NCBI GenBank assembly: GCA_036268875.1
Contig: DATATI010000014.1
Coordinates: 166,371-230,370 of the forward strand
Source of the DNA: Polyangia bacterium
Lineage (GTDB): Bacteria; Myxococcota_A; Polyangia; Fen-1088
DNA length: 64,000 bases
Direction of reading: 5' to 3'
A program made the translations under genes and the position numbers. Shown here piece by piece: positions 9,048 to 18,134 of this stretch (positions within the stretch are counted from its first letter, which is position 1; the number at the start of each line of letters is the position of its first letter). Under the pieces are notes generated by a model. That model did no database searches and had not been told where the DNA came from. It saw only the letters and a list, made by a program, of their open reading frames with translations.

Positions 9048-9998
9048 TCAAGCCTGCATGCCCCATTTGCGGACCGTGCGCTGTTCGATCTGCCGAAAGA
9101 CGATGGCGTCCATGAAAAGACCAATCAGGATGACCATGAACAGACCGGCGAACACCGAGGGGATCTCCAGCTGGTTCTTGTTTTCGTAGATAAACCAGCC
9201 GAGACCGCCCGAGCTGGAGGTGACGCCGAAGACCAGCTCGGAGGCGATCAAAGTGCGCCAGGCGAAGGCCCAGCTCACTTTCAGGCCGGTGAGGATGCTG
9301 GGGAAGGCCGCCGGGATGAGGATCTTCCAGACGTAACGAAATCCGGTCAGGCCGTAGTTGCGGCCCACCATGCGCAGGGTGGGCGACACTGACTTGAACC
9401 CGGAGTGCGTGTTCAGGGCCACCGCCCACACCACCGAATGAATCAGCACGAAGATCAGCGCCCCGTTGCCCAGGCCGAACCACAACATCGCCAGCGGCAG
9501 CAGCGCCACGCCGGGCAGCGGGTTGAACATCGCGGTCAGGGTCTCGAGCAGATCGTTGCCCACCTGCGAGGTGATCGCCGCGATGGTCAGCAGCGTGGCC
9601 AGCACGACGCCCAGGGCATAGCCCTGCAGCAGCACCTTCACCGAGAACCACGATCGCAGCAGCAGATCGCCGCTTCGAACGCCGTCGTAAAGCGCGCTCA
9701 GCGTCGAGGTCAGGCGCGGGAACAGCAGCTCTTTGTCCAGCCTGATCGTGTAAAGCTGCCAGATCGCGCCCAGCGCCAAGATAATCAGCAGCTTTCGCAC
9801 GTCACGCCGCTGCAGGATGCGGCGCCAGAGGGGGATCGGTTTTTCCACCACGCCGAAACTGGTGGAATCCAGCGTCTCGCGCACGAACTCGGGGCGTTCG
9901 AAGACGTCTGTCAAATCGCCTGCGGCGGAGACGGCTTTGCCGCCCGCGTCCATCGCGGGGGCAGCGCGACTCTTGGAGGGTCCCGAACTAAGTGACAT
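9048..9998 (-). CDS. ABC transporter permease (SsuC/TauC-like)
   Basis: A 316-residue inner-membrane permease of the BPD_transp_1 type. After about 75 cytoplasmic residues come several hydrophobic helices (KLLIILALGAIWQLYTI, YALGVVLATLLTIAAI, LIFVLIHSVVWAVALN), then the EAA loop region GLTGFRYVWKILIPAAFPSILTGLK that contacts the ATPase. The motif ASELVFGVTSSSGGLGWFI is typical of SsuC/TauC/NrtB proteins. Its first 11 bases overlap the upstream ATPase gene, so the two are translationally coupled. The binding-protein gene follows after the palindromic element. Confidence 0.87.
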   Translation of the reverse strand: MSLSSGPSKSRAAPAMDAGGKAVSAAGDLTDVFERPEFVRETLDSTSFGVVEKPIPLWRRILQRRDVRKLLIILALGAIWQLYTIRLDKELLFPRLTSTLSALYDGVRSGDLLLRSWFSVKVLLQGYALGVVLATLLTIAAITSQVGNDLLETLTAMFNPLPGVALLPLAMLWFGLGNGALIFVLIHSVVWAVALNTHSGFKSVSPTLRMVGRNYGLTGFRYVWKILIPAAFPSILTGLKVSWAFAWRTLIASELVFGVTSSSGGLGWFIYENKNQLEIPSVFAGLFMVILIGLFMDAIVFRQIEQRTVRKWGMQA

Positions 9999-10797
9999 GG
10001 GCGACCTCCTGCTCGACCGGCTCGCGGAACAGCATCTGGTGAATGCGTTCGGACAGGCGCTGGCCGGTGGCGGCGTCTTCGGTGTCGTGGCCGTTGCTGT
10101 TCAGCTCGGCCTTCACCTGACCCGGGTGGGGCGACAGCAGCAGGATGCGGTTGCCGATCTTCACCGCCTCTGGGATCGAGTGGGTGACGAAAATGACGGT
10201 GAAGCGCGTGTCTGCCCAAAGCTGCAGCAGCTCTTCGCCCATTTTTCGGCGGGTGAGGGCGTCCAGCGCGGCGAACGGCTCGTCCATCAGCAGAATGTCG
10301 GGCTCCATGGCCATGCCGCGGGCGATGGCCACGCGCGCTTTCATGCCGCCCGACAAAGTGTGCGGGTAACTGTCAGCGAAACGCGACAGGTTCACCTTGT
10401 CGATATAGTGCAAGGCCCGCTTTTCCGCCTCCGCCGTGCGCAGCTTGCCGCTGGCGGTGAGGGCGAACATGACGTTCTGCTTGACCGTCTTCCACGGCAA
10501 AAGCTGGTCGAACTCTTGAAAGACCATCATCCGGTCGGCACCGGGTTTCTTCACCACTTTGCCCTTGAGTTTGATCGAGCCTTCAATGGGCGCGAGATAT
10601 CCACCGACCGCTTTCAGCAGCGTCGATTTTCCGCACCCCGACGGGCCGAGCAGCACAAAGCGATCCGATTGCCAGACGCTGAAGTCCACCCGGTAGGTGG
10701 CCATCACGATGTGGTCTTTGGTCTTGTACTGCAAAGTGACCCCGCGGACATCCAACAGCGGTGCTGGCGCGGGGGTTGGCGCGGTGATCATCGGCAT
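9988..10797 (-). CDS. ABC transporter ATP-binding protein (SsuB/TauB-like)
   Basis: A 269-residue nucleotide-binding subunit with Walker A GPSGCGKST (about 54-62), Q-loop MVFQEFDQLLPWKTV, signature LSGGMKARVAIARGM, Walker B ILLMDEPFAALD and the switch histidine in VTHSIPEA. GMK instead of GMQ in the signature is the only small departure. It is the first gene of the minus-strand operon ATPase-permease-(palindrome)-binding protein and overlaps the permease by 11 bp. It starts at ATG 10797; a second ATG two codons later is possible. It faces the CUT1 operon across a 230-280 bp divergent intergenic region. Confidence 0.9.
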   Translation of the reverse strand: MPMITAPTPAPAPLLDVRGVTLQYKTKDHIVMATYRVDFSVWQSDRFVLLGPSGCGKSTLLKAVGGYLAPIEGSIKLKGKVVKKPGADRMMVFQEFDQLLPWKTVKQNVMFALTASGKLRTAEAEKRALHYIDKVNLSRFADSYPHTLSGGMKARVAIARGMAMEPDILLMDEPFAALDALTRRKMGEELLQLWADTRFTVIFVTHSIPEAVKIGNRILLLSPHPGQVKAELNSNGHDTEDAATGQRLSERIHQMLFREPVEQEVAHVT

Positions 10798-10928
10798 CGG
10801 CAGGTGCGAATCGGGCTATTTGACGGGAAAAGAACCAGCAAGGCAAACGAATTACCGACCGCGCCCGGCGATGGCGGTTCCTTTTGTGGTGGTCGGCGGC
10901 CTTTTTGATTCAGTCCGCACCGTCGAAC

Positions 10929-10948
10929 GATGCAGTTGGATGCAGTTG
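10929..10948. promoter_or_regulatory. Perfect 10-bp tandem repeat in a divergent promoter region (possible operator)
   Basis: GATGCAGTTG occurs twice back to back, in the 284-bp region between the divergent starts of the sulfonate-type ATPase gene and the sugar-type ATPase gene. One-turn tandem repeats of this kind are often regulator half-sites. No regulator gene is encoded nearby, and no clear -35/-10 pair was found. Confidence 0.3.
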
Positions 10949-11081
10949 ATCGCGGGGAGCCGTAAACGCTAGCTGACACGTCGCATGGTGCTGGTGGCTC
11001 GACCAGAAATGCCCGCGCAAATACGCGCCCGTGAAAAAAAAGATCCGCTCTCTTCAAACCATTTTGGATATAACCAGCGCC

Positions 11082-12137
11082 GTGGCACAGGTCACCATCA
11101 AGTCAGTTGAGAAGTATTTCGGGACCGCCTACATCGTTCGCGGCGTCTCCGTTGATATCGCCGACGGCGAATTTTGCGTGCTGGTTGGTCCCTCCGGTTG
11201 TGGCAAGACCACTCTGTTGCGGATGATCGCCGGTCTCGAGGAGATCTCCGGCGGCGCCATCGAGATCGGCGGCCGGGTGGTGAACAACCTGCCGCCCAAG
11301 GAACGCGACATCGCCATGGTGTTTCAGAGCTACGCGCTCTATCCACACATGACGGTCTTCGACAACATGGCCTTCAGCATGAAGCTGGCCGGCGAGACCC
11401 GCGCCAAGATGAAAGAACGGGTCGACGTCGCGGCGAAGATCCTGGGCCTGATGGATTATCTTCAGCGTTATCCGCGCCAGCTTTCCGGTGGCCAGCGCCA
11501 GCGCGTGGCCATGGGCCGCGCCATCGTGCGCAACCCGCAGGTGTTCTTGTTCGACGAACCGCTGTCGAACCTGGACGCCAAGCTGCGCGTCTCGATGCGC
11601 ACCGAACTGAAAGCGATTCACCAGCGGCTGCGCACGACGTCCATCTACGTGACCCACGATCAGATTGAAGCCATGACCATGGCCGACAAGATCGTGGTGA
11701 TGAACGCCGGAAAGGTGGAACAGATCGGCTCGCCGCTGGATCTCTACGACAATCCGGCGAACCTGTTCGTGGCTGGCTTCATCGGCTCGCCGGCGATGAA
11801 CTTCCTGCGTGGCACGGTTCGCAAGAACGGCAGCGGAATGGTGGTGAATCTGGGCCCGGGCACGGACCTGCCGACCAAGAGCAAGGTCGTGCGCGAAGGC
11901 CAGGAGGTCACCGTGGGCGTGCGGCCCGAACACTTTTCGGTGCGGGCGGGCGGCGTGCAGGCGGAGGTGAAAGTCGTCGAGCCGACCGGCGCCGACACCC
12001 AGATCGCCTGCCAGATCGCCGGCACCGAGGTGATGGCCATCTTCCGCGAGCGCCACGAATTCAAGCCAGGCGAGAACATCGGCCTTTATCCCGAGCTGAC
12101 GTATGTGTTCGACCCCGCCAGCGGCGCGCGTTTGTAA
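11082..12137 (+). CDS. Sugar ABC transporter ATP-binding protein (UgpC/MalK/MsmK type)
   Basis: The protein starts VAQVTIKSVEKYFG, the usual opening of UgpC/MsmK proteins, if the GTG at 11082 is used; an in-frame GTG at 11031 would add 17 atypical residues. It has Walker A GPSGCGKTT, FQSYALYPHMTV at the Q-loop, signature LSGGQRQRVAMGRAI, Walker B FLFDEPLSNLDAKLR and the switch THDQIEAMTMAD. The C-terminal third is a TOBE/OB regulatory domain (GVRPEHFSV). This subunit energises CUT1 uptake of oligosaccharides or polyols. It is first in a four-gene operon with binding protein and two permeases. Confidence 0.9.
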   Translation: MAQVTIKSVEKYFGTAYIVRGVSVDIADGEFCVLVGPSGCGKTTLLRMIAGLEEISGGAIEIGGRVVNNLPPKERDIAMVFQSYALYPHMTVFDNMAFSMKLAGETRAKMKERVDVAAKILGLMDYLQRYPRQLSGGQRQRVAMGRAIVRNPQVFLFDEPLSNLDAKLRVSMRTELKAIHQRLRTTSIYVTHDQIEAMTMADKIVVMNAGKVEQIGSPLDLYDNPANLFVAGFIGSPAMNFLRGTVRKNGSGMVVNLGPGTDLPTKSKVVREGQEVTVGVRPEHFSVRAGGVQAEVKVVEPTGADTQIACQIAGTEVMAIFRERHEFKPGENIGLYPELTYVFDPASGARL

Positions 12138-12180
12138 GTAGCAAAGACCGCACATCCAAACAAAAAAGGCAGGAGGCATC

Positions 12181-13506
12181 ATGAGCCGAGTGAATCGTCG
12201 TGACTTCCTCAGGACCGCAGCGGGTGCCGCTGTCGGAGCGACCGTGGTGGCGGGGGGCGGAAGTGAAGGTCGGGTCGAAGCTGCGCCCGAGGTTTGGAAG
12301 AACCAGCCGGAAAAGGGCGCCAAGCTGCGCGTGCTGCGCTGGAAGCGCTTCGTCGAGGGCGAGGACGTGGCCTACATGGCCAACGTCAAAAAGTTCATCG
12401 AGAAGTACGGCATCGAGGTGCGCGTCGACAACGAAGGCTGGGAGGACGTTCGCCCGAAGGCCGCCGTCGCCGCCAACATCGGCAGCGGTCCGGACATCAT
12501 CCTGTCCACCAACGACGATCCCGATCTGTATCCGGAGAAACTGGTCGACGTCACCGACCTTTGCACCTATCTGGGCAAGAAGTACGGCGGCTGGTATCCG
12601 GTCTGCGAGCAGTATCTGAAGAAAGACACCAAGTGGATCGGCGTGCCGCTGGGCTGCGCCGGCACGTGCGTTGTCTATCGCGAAAGCCAGGTCAAGGCGG
12701 CCGGCTTCTCCAAGATGCCACGCGACACCGATGGCTTTTTGAAGCTGATGCAGGCGTTGAAGAAGAACAACACACCGGGCGGCTTCGCGCTGGGGCACGC
12801 CACCGGTGACGCGAATTCATGGACAAACTGGCTGTTATGGGCCTTCGGGGGCAAGCTGGTCGACGAAAAGAACAACGTCGTCATCAACAGCGCCGAGACG
12901 CAAAAAGCCCTGGAGTACGGCAAGCAACTGTATGCGACGTTCGTTCCGGGAACCCTGTCGTGGCTGGATCCCAGTAACAACAAGGCCTTTCTGGACGGCC
13001 AGTGCAGCCTGACCGGCAACGGCATCTCGGTCTATTACGCCGCCAAGACCTCCAAGGATCCGAAGATGGCGGCCATGGCCAGCGACATCCAGCACGTCAA
13101 CATGCCGGTCGGGCCCGCCGGTCCCGGCGAGCAGAGCTTGTTTTTCAACCAGATGATCTTCAAGCACAGCAAGTACCCCAAGGCGGCCAAGGAATTCATC
13201 CGCTTCATGATGGAAGAGGAGCAGTTCGGGGCCTGGCTGCAAGGCGGGATCGGGTACGTCACGCAGCCACTGCGCGCCTATGAGAAGAACCCGGTGTGGA
13301 GCGAGCCGCACTCGACGCCGTACCGTGATTGCATGAAGCTGAGCCGGTCGATCGGTTACGCCGGCAAACCGGGTTACGCCTCGGCGGGTGCGGCGGCCGA
13401 CTTCATCGTGGTCGACATGGTGGCCGAGGCCGCCACCGGCAAAGAGACGCCAAAGGCCGCCATGGAACGCGCCGAGAAGCGCGCCCTTCGCTACTATCGC
13501 GTCTGA
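12181..13506 (+). CDS. Extracellular sugar-binding protein, Tat-exported
   Basis: A 441-residue family 1 solute-binding protein. The N-terminus carries a twin-arginine signal (NRRDFLRTAAGAAVGATVVAGG), so it is exported folded through Tat. The mature part shows the family's features: LRVLRWKRFVEGEDVAY, GPDIILSTNDDPDLYPEKLVDVTD split between strands, NPVWSEPHS and a C-terminal helix with EAATGKETPKAAMERAEKRA. AGGAGG lies shortly before the ATG. It sits 43 bp after the ATPase and ahead of the two permeases. The ligand is unknown; the nearby uronate/aldarate block makes a sugar acid or oligouronide plausible. Confidence 0.87.
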   Translation: MSRVNRRDFLRTAAGAAVGATVVAGGGSEGRVEAAPEVWKNQPEKGAKLRVLRWKRFVEGEDVAYMANVKKFIEKYGIEVRVDNEGWEDVRPKAAVAANIGSGPDIILSTNDDPDLYPEKLVDVTDLCTYLGKKYGGWYPVCEQYLKKDTKWIGVPLGCAGTCVVYRESQVKAAGFSKMPRDTDGFLKLMQALKKNNTPGGFALGHATGDANSWTNWLLWAFGGKLVDEKNNVVINSAETQKALEYGKQLYATFVPGTLSWLDPSNNKAFLDGQCSLTGNGISVYYAAKTSKDPKMAAMASDIQHVNMPVGPAGPGEQSLFFNQMIFKHSKYPKAAKEFIRFMMEEEQFGAWLQGGIGYVTQPLRAYEKNPVWSEPHSTPYRDCMKLSRSIGYAGKPGYASAGAAADFIVVDMVAEAATGKETPKAAMERAEKRALRYYRV

Positions 13507-13604
13507 GTTTGAACCGCAGCGGCGGGAAGAACGGTCCATCGTCTTTCCGCCGCCGTTTGTTCTGAGGGGCGCATTTCGAAAACCTCCGGAAGGGACGGGG
13601 ACAC

Positions 13605-14600
13605 GTGCCTGCTGCTAGCAACGTCAGCGAAGAGAGCGCATCGGCTTTTCCCCCGTCCTCGTCGCCGTCGCGGGGCACGCCCATCCCGAAGGCGCGATCG
13701 CTGCGCAAGTTCCTGAACAACCGCAACGTGCTGGGCGCGCTGTTCATGGTGCCGGCAGCGACGATCTTGATCTTCTTTCTCACCTACCCGCTGGGCCTGG
13801 GCGTGTGGCTGGGTTTGACCGACGCCAAGATTGGCCGGCCCGGCGAGTTCATTGGCCTGGAAAACTTTCGTTCGTTGCTGAACGACGACGTGATGTGGCT
13901 GTCGGTCTTCAACACGCTGCTGTACACCACCGTCGCCTGCGTTTTGAAGTTCGCGCTGGGACTTTGGCTGGCGTTGTTGCTGAACCGCAACATCGCCTTC
14001 AAGTCGGCCATTCGCGCCGTCATGTTGTTGCCGTTCATTGCGCCCACAGTGCTGACGGCGCTGGTGTTCTGGTGGCTGTACGATCCGCAGTTTTCCATCA
14101 TCTCGTGGACTCTGCAAAAGATGGGCATCATCGACACGTACATCGACTTCCTGGGCAACCCCAACGCCGCCCGTGCGTCGCTGATCGCCGCCAACGTCTG
14201 GCGCGGGATTCCGTTCGTGGCGATCTCACTATTGGCCGGGCTGCAGACCATCCCGGTGACGCTATACGAAGCGGCGACGCTGGACGGCGCCACCCGCTGG
14301 CAGCTGTTCCGGCATGTGACCTACCCGCTGCTGACGCCGATTGTCGCCGTGGTGATGACGTTCTCGGTGCTGTTCACCTTCACCGACTTTCAGCTGGTCT
14401 ACGCCATCACCCGCGGCGGTCCGATGAACGCCACCCACCTGATGGCCACGCTGTCGTTCCAGCGGGCCATCGCCGGCGGCCAGCTGGCCGAGGGCGCGGC
14501 CATCTCGACCATGATGATCCCGTTCCTGGTGGCGGCGATCTTGTTTTCGTTCTTTGGCCTGCAGCGCCGGCGCTGGCAACAGGGCGGGACGGACCAATAG
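13605..14600 (+). CDS. Sugar ABC transporter permease, UgpA/MalF type
   Basis: A 331-residue polytopic protein with about six helices, first MVPAATILIFFLTYPLGLGVWLG. The cytoplasmic EAA loop is present as VTLYEAATLDGATRWQLFRHVTYPLLTP, with the conserved EAA-x3-DGA-x9-PL pattern, and the C-terminal region has FTDFQLVYAITRGGP. Translation probably starts at GTG 13605, downstream of a GGAAGGGACGGGG stretch. The next permease starts 2 nt after its stop, so the pair is co-translated. Together they form the CUT1 membrane channel. Confidence 0.88.
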   Translation: MPAASNVSEESASAFPPSSSPSRGTPIPKARSLRKFLNNRNVLGALFMVPAATILIFFLTYPLGLGVWLGLTDAKIGRPGEFIGLENFRSLLNDDVMWLSVFNTLLYTTVACVLKFALGLWLALLLNRNIAFKSAIRAVMLLPFIAPTVLTALVFWWLYDPQFSIISWTLQKMGIIDTYIDFLGNPNAARASLIAANVWRGIPFVAISLLAGLQTIPVTLYEAATLDGATRWQLFRHVTYPLLTPIVAVVMTFSVLFTFTDFQLVYAITRGGPMNATHLMATLSFQRAIAGGQLAEGAAISTMMIPFLVAAILFSFFGLQRRRWQQGGTDQ

Positions 14601-14602
14601 CC

Positions 14603-15487
14603 ATGGGGATCTTTTCGCGCCCGGTGAAGAACGAAGGCGGGATGGGTTTCCTCGAGACCCGGTCGGCGCGGCTGGCGACGGTATATCTGCCGCTGGGTAT
14701 TTTTCTGTTCGTGTTGCTCTTTCCGTTCTACTGGATGGCCGTCACCACGTTCAAGAACAAGGACGAGCTTTACGACTTCAAGCGCTTTAACCCATTTTTC
14801 ACGCTGCACCCCACGCTGGACAACATCAAGAAGCTGCTGTTCGACACCCAGTACCCCGAATGGCTGTGGAACACCATGCTGGTGTCGTTCGTGTCGACGT
14901 TCGTTTCGCTCGGCTGTGCGGTGATGGCTGCCTACGCGATTGAGCGCCTGCGCTTTCGCGGCAGCCGCTACACCGGCATGTCGATCTTTCTGGCGTACCT
15001 GATCCCGCCTTCCATTCTGTTCATTCCGCTGGCCACCATCGTGTTCAAGCTGGGCGTGTTCGACACGCGGCTGGCCTTGATCCTGACTTACCCGACGTTC
15101 CTGATCCCGTTTTGCACCTGGCTGCTGATGGGTTACTTCCGGACCATCCCCTACGAGCTGGAAGAGTGCGCGCTGATCGACGGCGCCACCCGCTGGCAGA
15201 TCCTGATCAAGATCGTGCTGCCTCTGGCGGTACCGGGGCTGATCTCGGCCGGCATCTTCGCCTTCACGCTGTCGTGGAACGAATTCATCTATGCCCTGAC
15301 CTTCATTTCATCGTCCGAAGTGAAGACCGTCCCCGTCGGCGTGGTGACCGAACTGGTCGAGGGCGACGTGTACCACTGGGGCTCGCTGATGGCCGGCGCG
15401 CTGTTCGGATCGCTGCCGGTGGCGATCCTGTATTCGTTCTTCGTCGAGCACTACGTCGCGGGCATGACCGGCGCCGTTAAAGAATAA
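14603..15487 (+). CDS. Sugar ABC transporter permease, UgpE/MalG type
   Basis: A 294-residue polytopic permease starting MGIFSRPVKNEGG. It has the MalG-type first helix followed by PFYWMAVTTFKNKDELY, the middle LRFRGSRYTGMSIFLAYLIP region, and the EAA loop IPYELEECALIDGATRWQILIKIVLPLAVPGL, then SWNEFIYALTFISS. The EAA motif reads EEC-x3-DGA, which is common in this group. It ends the CUT1 operon and converges on the methyltransferase gene with 17 bp between the stops. Confidence 0.9.
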   Translation: MGIFSRPVKNEGGMGFLETRSARLATVYLPLGIFLFVLLFPFYWMAVTTFKNKDELYDFKRFNPFFTLHPTLDNIKKLLFDTQYPEWLWNTMLVSFVSTFVSLGCAVMAAYAIERLRFRGSRYTGMSIFLAYLIPPSILFIPLATIVFKLGVFDTRLALILTYPTFLIPFCTWLLMGYFRTIPYELEECALIDGATRWQILIKIVLPLAVPGLISAGIFAFTLSWNEFIYALTFISSSEVKTVPVGVVTELVEGDVYHWGSLMAGALFGSLPVAILYSFFVEHYVAGMTGAVKE

Positions 15488-15504
15488 CGGCGTCGCCGGC
15501 GGGG

Positions 15505-16116
15505 TCAACGATGACCACCGGCATCGTGAACGGTGGCGATGAGGACCGTCTCGTTGTACGGGAACAGCCCGCCCGCCCACGCAATGAACGGAAACGAATA
15601 GCAACGACTAACCTCAAGACCGACTGTATGCGCAAGACGGCGAAGCGCGGATTCGTCGAAGAACTCGACGTGCGTTGGATCGGATCGGAAGCCAGCCCTT
15701 TGTGGAACGATGAAGACAACGCGACCGCCCGGGCGGACGAGAGGAAGATATTCCGTGACCAGCGCCGCGGCCTCCGAAAAGGTCATGTGCTCGACCACGT
15801 GGGCCACCAGCAAGGCATCGAACCGATGCGATTGAGCGAAATTCGATGAATGGAACTCTTCGGGCGTGAACGCTTGCAGGCCCCGCGCGCGGGCCCGCTC
15901 GACGGTCGCCGCGGAATGATCGACGCCCACGCCGTTTCCGTTCAGGTGCGACAGATTGCGACCGACTCCGCAACCCAAATCCAGGACAAAACCCAAGTCC
16001 AGTCGTCTGATGTGCCACCGATAGGGCCGTTGCACGTCGAGCAGCCGACGCCACCCGCGGTCGAACCCCTCCAACCGCTCCGCGTAAGAAACGTCGCGCG
16101 TGTCCCCCGTCGTCAC
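15505..16116 (-). CDS. Class I SAM-dependent methyltransferase
   Basis: About 203 residues with motif I VLDLGCGVGRNLSHL, the acidic residue in GVGVDHSAATVERARARG, a motif II/post-I region DALLVAHVVEHM and RPGGRVVFIVPQ, a standard Methyltransf_11/23 fold. The start is the GTG at 16114-16116, which overlaps the stop of the upstream membrane-protein gene in a GTGA junction; a longer open frame upstream only reads through that gene in another frame. Coupling to a polytopic membrane protein and the glycosyltransferases across the divergent promoter suggests modification of a polysaccharide or lipid carrier, but the acceptor is unknown. Confidence 0.8.
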   Translation of the reverse strand: MTTGDTRDVSYAERLEGFDRGWRRLLDVQRPYRWHIRRLDLGFVLDLGCGVGRNLSHLNGNGVGVDHSAATVERARARGLQAFTPEEFHSSNFAQSHRFDALLVAHVVEHMTFSEAAALVTEYLPLVRPGGRVVFIVPQRAGFRSDPTHVEFFDESALRRLAHTVGLEVSRCYSFPFIAWAGGLFPYNETVLIATVHDAGGHR

Positions 16117-18002
16117 GGCGTCCCCAGGGCGTGTCGACCCGATGGCGGAATCCAGCAGGTGCGGGCCCGGGTCCCGGCGTCGTCGCAGCTTCCCAGCGTC
16201 TGAGCTTTCTTGCAGATCGGCGTGGCAGACGCGGCGTCCTTCGGGCAGGCCACACGCGCGGGTTCGTTGGGCGGAAAGTAACTGCGATCCATCTTCGCAA
16301 ATCCTTCCGGCCCCAGCTTCGGGAAGCCTGCCAGGACCACGCCCGGAGGACCATCGTGCCCAGCGGCGAAGATCGGTCGGCAGCCCGCATAGAGATACCA
16401 GATCGGTTCGTCCACATAAGTCGGCACGATTGGTTCGCCCATGCGCGCCCCAAATTCCTCGCGACAGTTGATCTGATATTGGCCGTTGTTGAGATTGGCT
16501 ATTTCCTTCTGCGGAAGGCGGTAAAAAATAAATCCCACCGTTGAAAAGACCCCCGCCATGACGGGGGCCAGGATCACGATCGATAGCAGAGAGGCCCGCG
16601 GCAGTCTCGACGCGACGATGAGAGCGATCATTGGCACCAGAAATCGCCCCGCGGTCACGAACCGGTGGCCTTCGTAAGTTCGCCCATTGACCTCGAAGCA
16701 AAGAAACAGCGTCAATCCCGCCGTCGCCACGACCAGGACATACAGCGCCAGCAGGGAAGGCGCGTTCGGAGTCGCTCTGTCTCGCCACGAAAGATAGGCG
16801 ACAACCAGCGCTGGAATGATCAGGGAGCCCTCGTCCAGCAGCAGCAGCTCCCAGCCCTCGGGGTCCAGGTCCAGCGGCAACCCGGGCGCCGCGAAGCGCG
16901 GCAACCGGGGCCAAAGCCAGCTGGCGTGCTGGATGGGACCACCCGGAGCGATGGTGCCAGCCAAGAAAAAATTCACCAGCAACGCCGCCGCCGCCAACCC
17001 GACCAGGACCAGCGCGCCCCGCCAGCGCGTCGCGCCCAGGAGTTCAGGCCATCCCAGCCACAATCCGAACAAAGCCGCGCCCATGATCACCGTCGAGATC
17101 TCGTCGGTGATGGAGCCAAGCGCGATGAGCGGCCCCAGCATCGCGAGCATTCCCCAGCCCGGCACACGCTGCTGCGTCCGATCGCGGGCCAGCCGGGCGA
17201 CGTGGCTCAAGACCGCCAGAAGGACGACGCCGGCGATCATGCAGTGTGGGCGAAAGCTCAACGAAAGGTTGTTGAAGTCCGACTCGCCTTCGAAGGGTCC
17301 CAGACCGCTGCCCTGATTCTTCGATCGAAACGTCATCGGCCCCGCCAGCAGTGGGACCAAGGACGCCAGCGCGGAGGTCGCCGGCGGCCAGTGACACAGC
17401 GCCCGAAAGATCAGCGCCGCGATACCCCCGGCGATGGCCGACTGGAGATCGTGCGCCAAAGATAGAGCGCGAGAGGCGCTCATCGTCGCCAAGGACAGCG
17501 ACTGGAGCAACGCCGCGAACAGATCCCCTCCCAGGTGATAGCGAAAGGCGGCGGCCCGTGGATCGTAGACGTTTCGAAAAGGCATCCGCTGGACGCGCAA
17601 GCTCGCGGTGAAGGGCACATGCCACTCCCGATCCCACATCCAATACTCGGACGACACGATCATGCTGACTGCGAAGGCGATACCCGCGGCGAGCGCCAGT
17701 GCCGCGACATCGCGGCGGGAGAGCCTCCCGAGCGGGCGGATGATGGCCCTCCCGGCCTTCGAGCGCCGGGTGGCTATTCCGGCGACGAGCGCCAACAGAA
17801 GGCCGGTGCGCACGAAGGCGACCATCTCGACCCTGAACAGATAGGTGAGCGCGAAGCTTGCCAAGAGATCGCAAGCGAAGACCAGTCCGATCACGGCGGC
17901 CAGATCGAGAGCGCTCGCACGCTCGTCGCGGAGCAGGATCACCAGCGCCGCCAGCGGCACGAGATAAAGCACGCAGGCGAGAACGCTCAGCGAGGTGAGC
18001 AT
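16113..18002 (-). CDS. Polytopic inner-membrane protein, possible GT-C-type glycosyltransferase
   Basis: A 629-residue protein with roughly ten or more hydrophobic helices, starting MLTSLSVLACVLYLVPLAALVILL. A long loop after the fourth helix reads YWMWDREWHVPFTASL and then FRYHLGGDLFAALLQSLS, with acidic and His residues near the membrane face as in GT-C glycosyltransferases and DUF2298-like proteins. The last 130 residues look soluble and Cys-containing (INCREEF, YAGCRPIF, ARVACP, TPICKK), so would lie outside the cytoplasm. It is coupled to the methyltransferase by a 4-bp overlap. No family is firmly recognised; the GT-C suggestion rests on topology and on the neighbouring glycosyltransferases. 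Confidence 0.6.
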   Translation of the reverse strand: MLTSLSVLACVLYLVPLAALVILLRDERASALDLAAVIGLVFACDLLASFALTYLFRVEMVAFVRTGLLLALVAGIATRRSKAGRAIIRPLGRLSRRDVAALALAAGIAFAVSMIVSSEYWMWDREWHVPFTASLRVQRMPFRNVYDPRAAAFRYHLGGDLFAALLQSLSLATMSASRALSLAHDLQSAIAGGIAALIFRALCHWPPATSALASLVPLLAGPMTFRSKNQGSGLGPFEGESDFNNLSLSFRPHCMIAGVVLLAVLSHVARLARDRTQQRVPGWGMLAMLGPLIALGSITDEISTVIMGAALFGLWLGWPELLGATRWRGALVLVGLAAAALLVNFFLAGTIAPGGPIQHASWLWPRLPRFAAPGLPLDLDPEGWELLLLDEGSLIIPALVVAYLSWRDRATPNAPSLLALYVLVVATAGLTLFLCFEVNGRTYEGHRFVTAGRFLVPMIALIVASRLPRASLLSIVILAPVMAGVFSTVGFIFYRLPQKEIANLNNGQYQINCREEFGARMGEPIVPTYVDEPIWYLYAGCRPIFAAGHDGPPGVVLAGFPKLGPEGFAKMDRSYFPPNEPARVACPKDAASATPICKKAQTLGSCDDAGTRARTCWIPPSGRHALGTP

Positions 18003-18134
18003 AGGCGCTCGCTCTTAGCCGAAAAGCTTCGATCTGGCAAGCACTGGCCTCCCGCGGGCGCGCGGCGATCGCCGGCGGCGCCTCGGCCGCGTCGCCTTCA
18101 AAACGGCGACGCGGTCCTGTAGCATTCGCGCGCG

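Noticed and set aside
10960..10980. LacI-type operator around CGTAAACGCTAGC
   Set aside because: Only one half resembles the TGTAAACG half-site; the other half does not mirror it.
13805..14602. Upstream extension of the second CUT1 permease through the first permease gene
   Set aside because: The frame overlaps the first permease in another frame; ATG 14603 directly after its stop is the natural start.
15505..16914. A 469-residue methyltransferase fusion
   Set aside because: The N-terminal two thirds are the membrane-protein gene read in another frame; the GTG at 16116 overlapping its stop gives a normal 203-residue enzyme.
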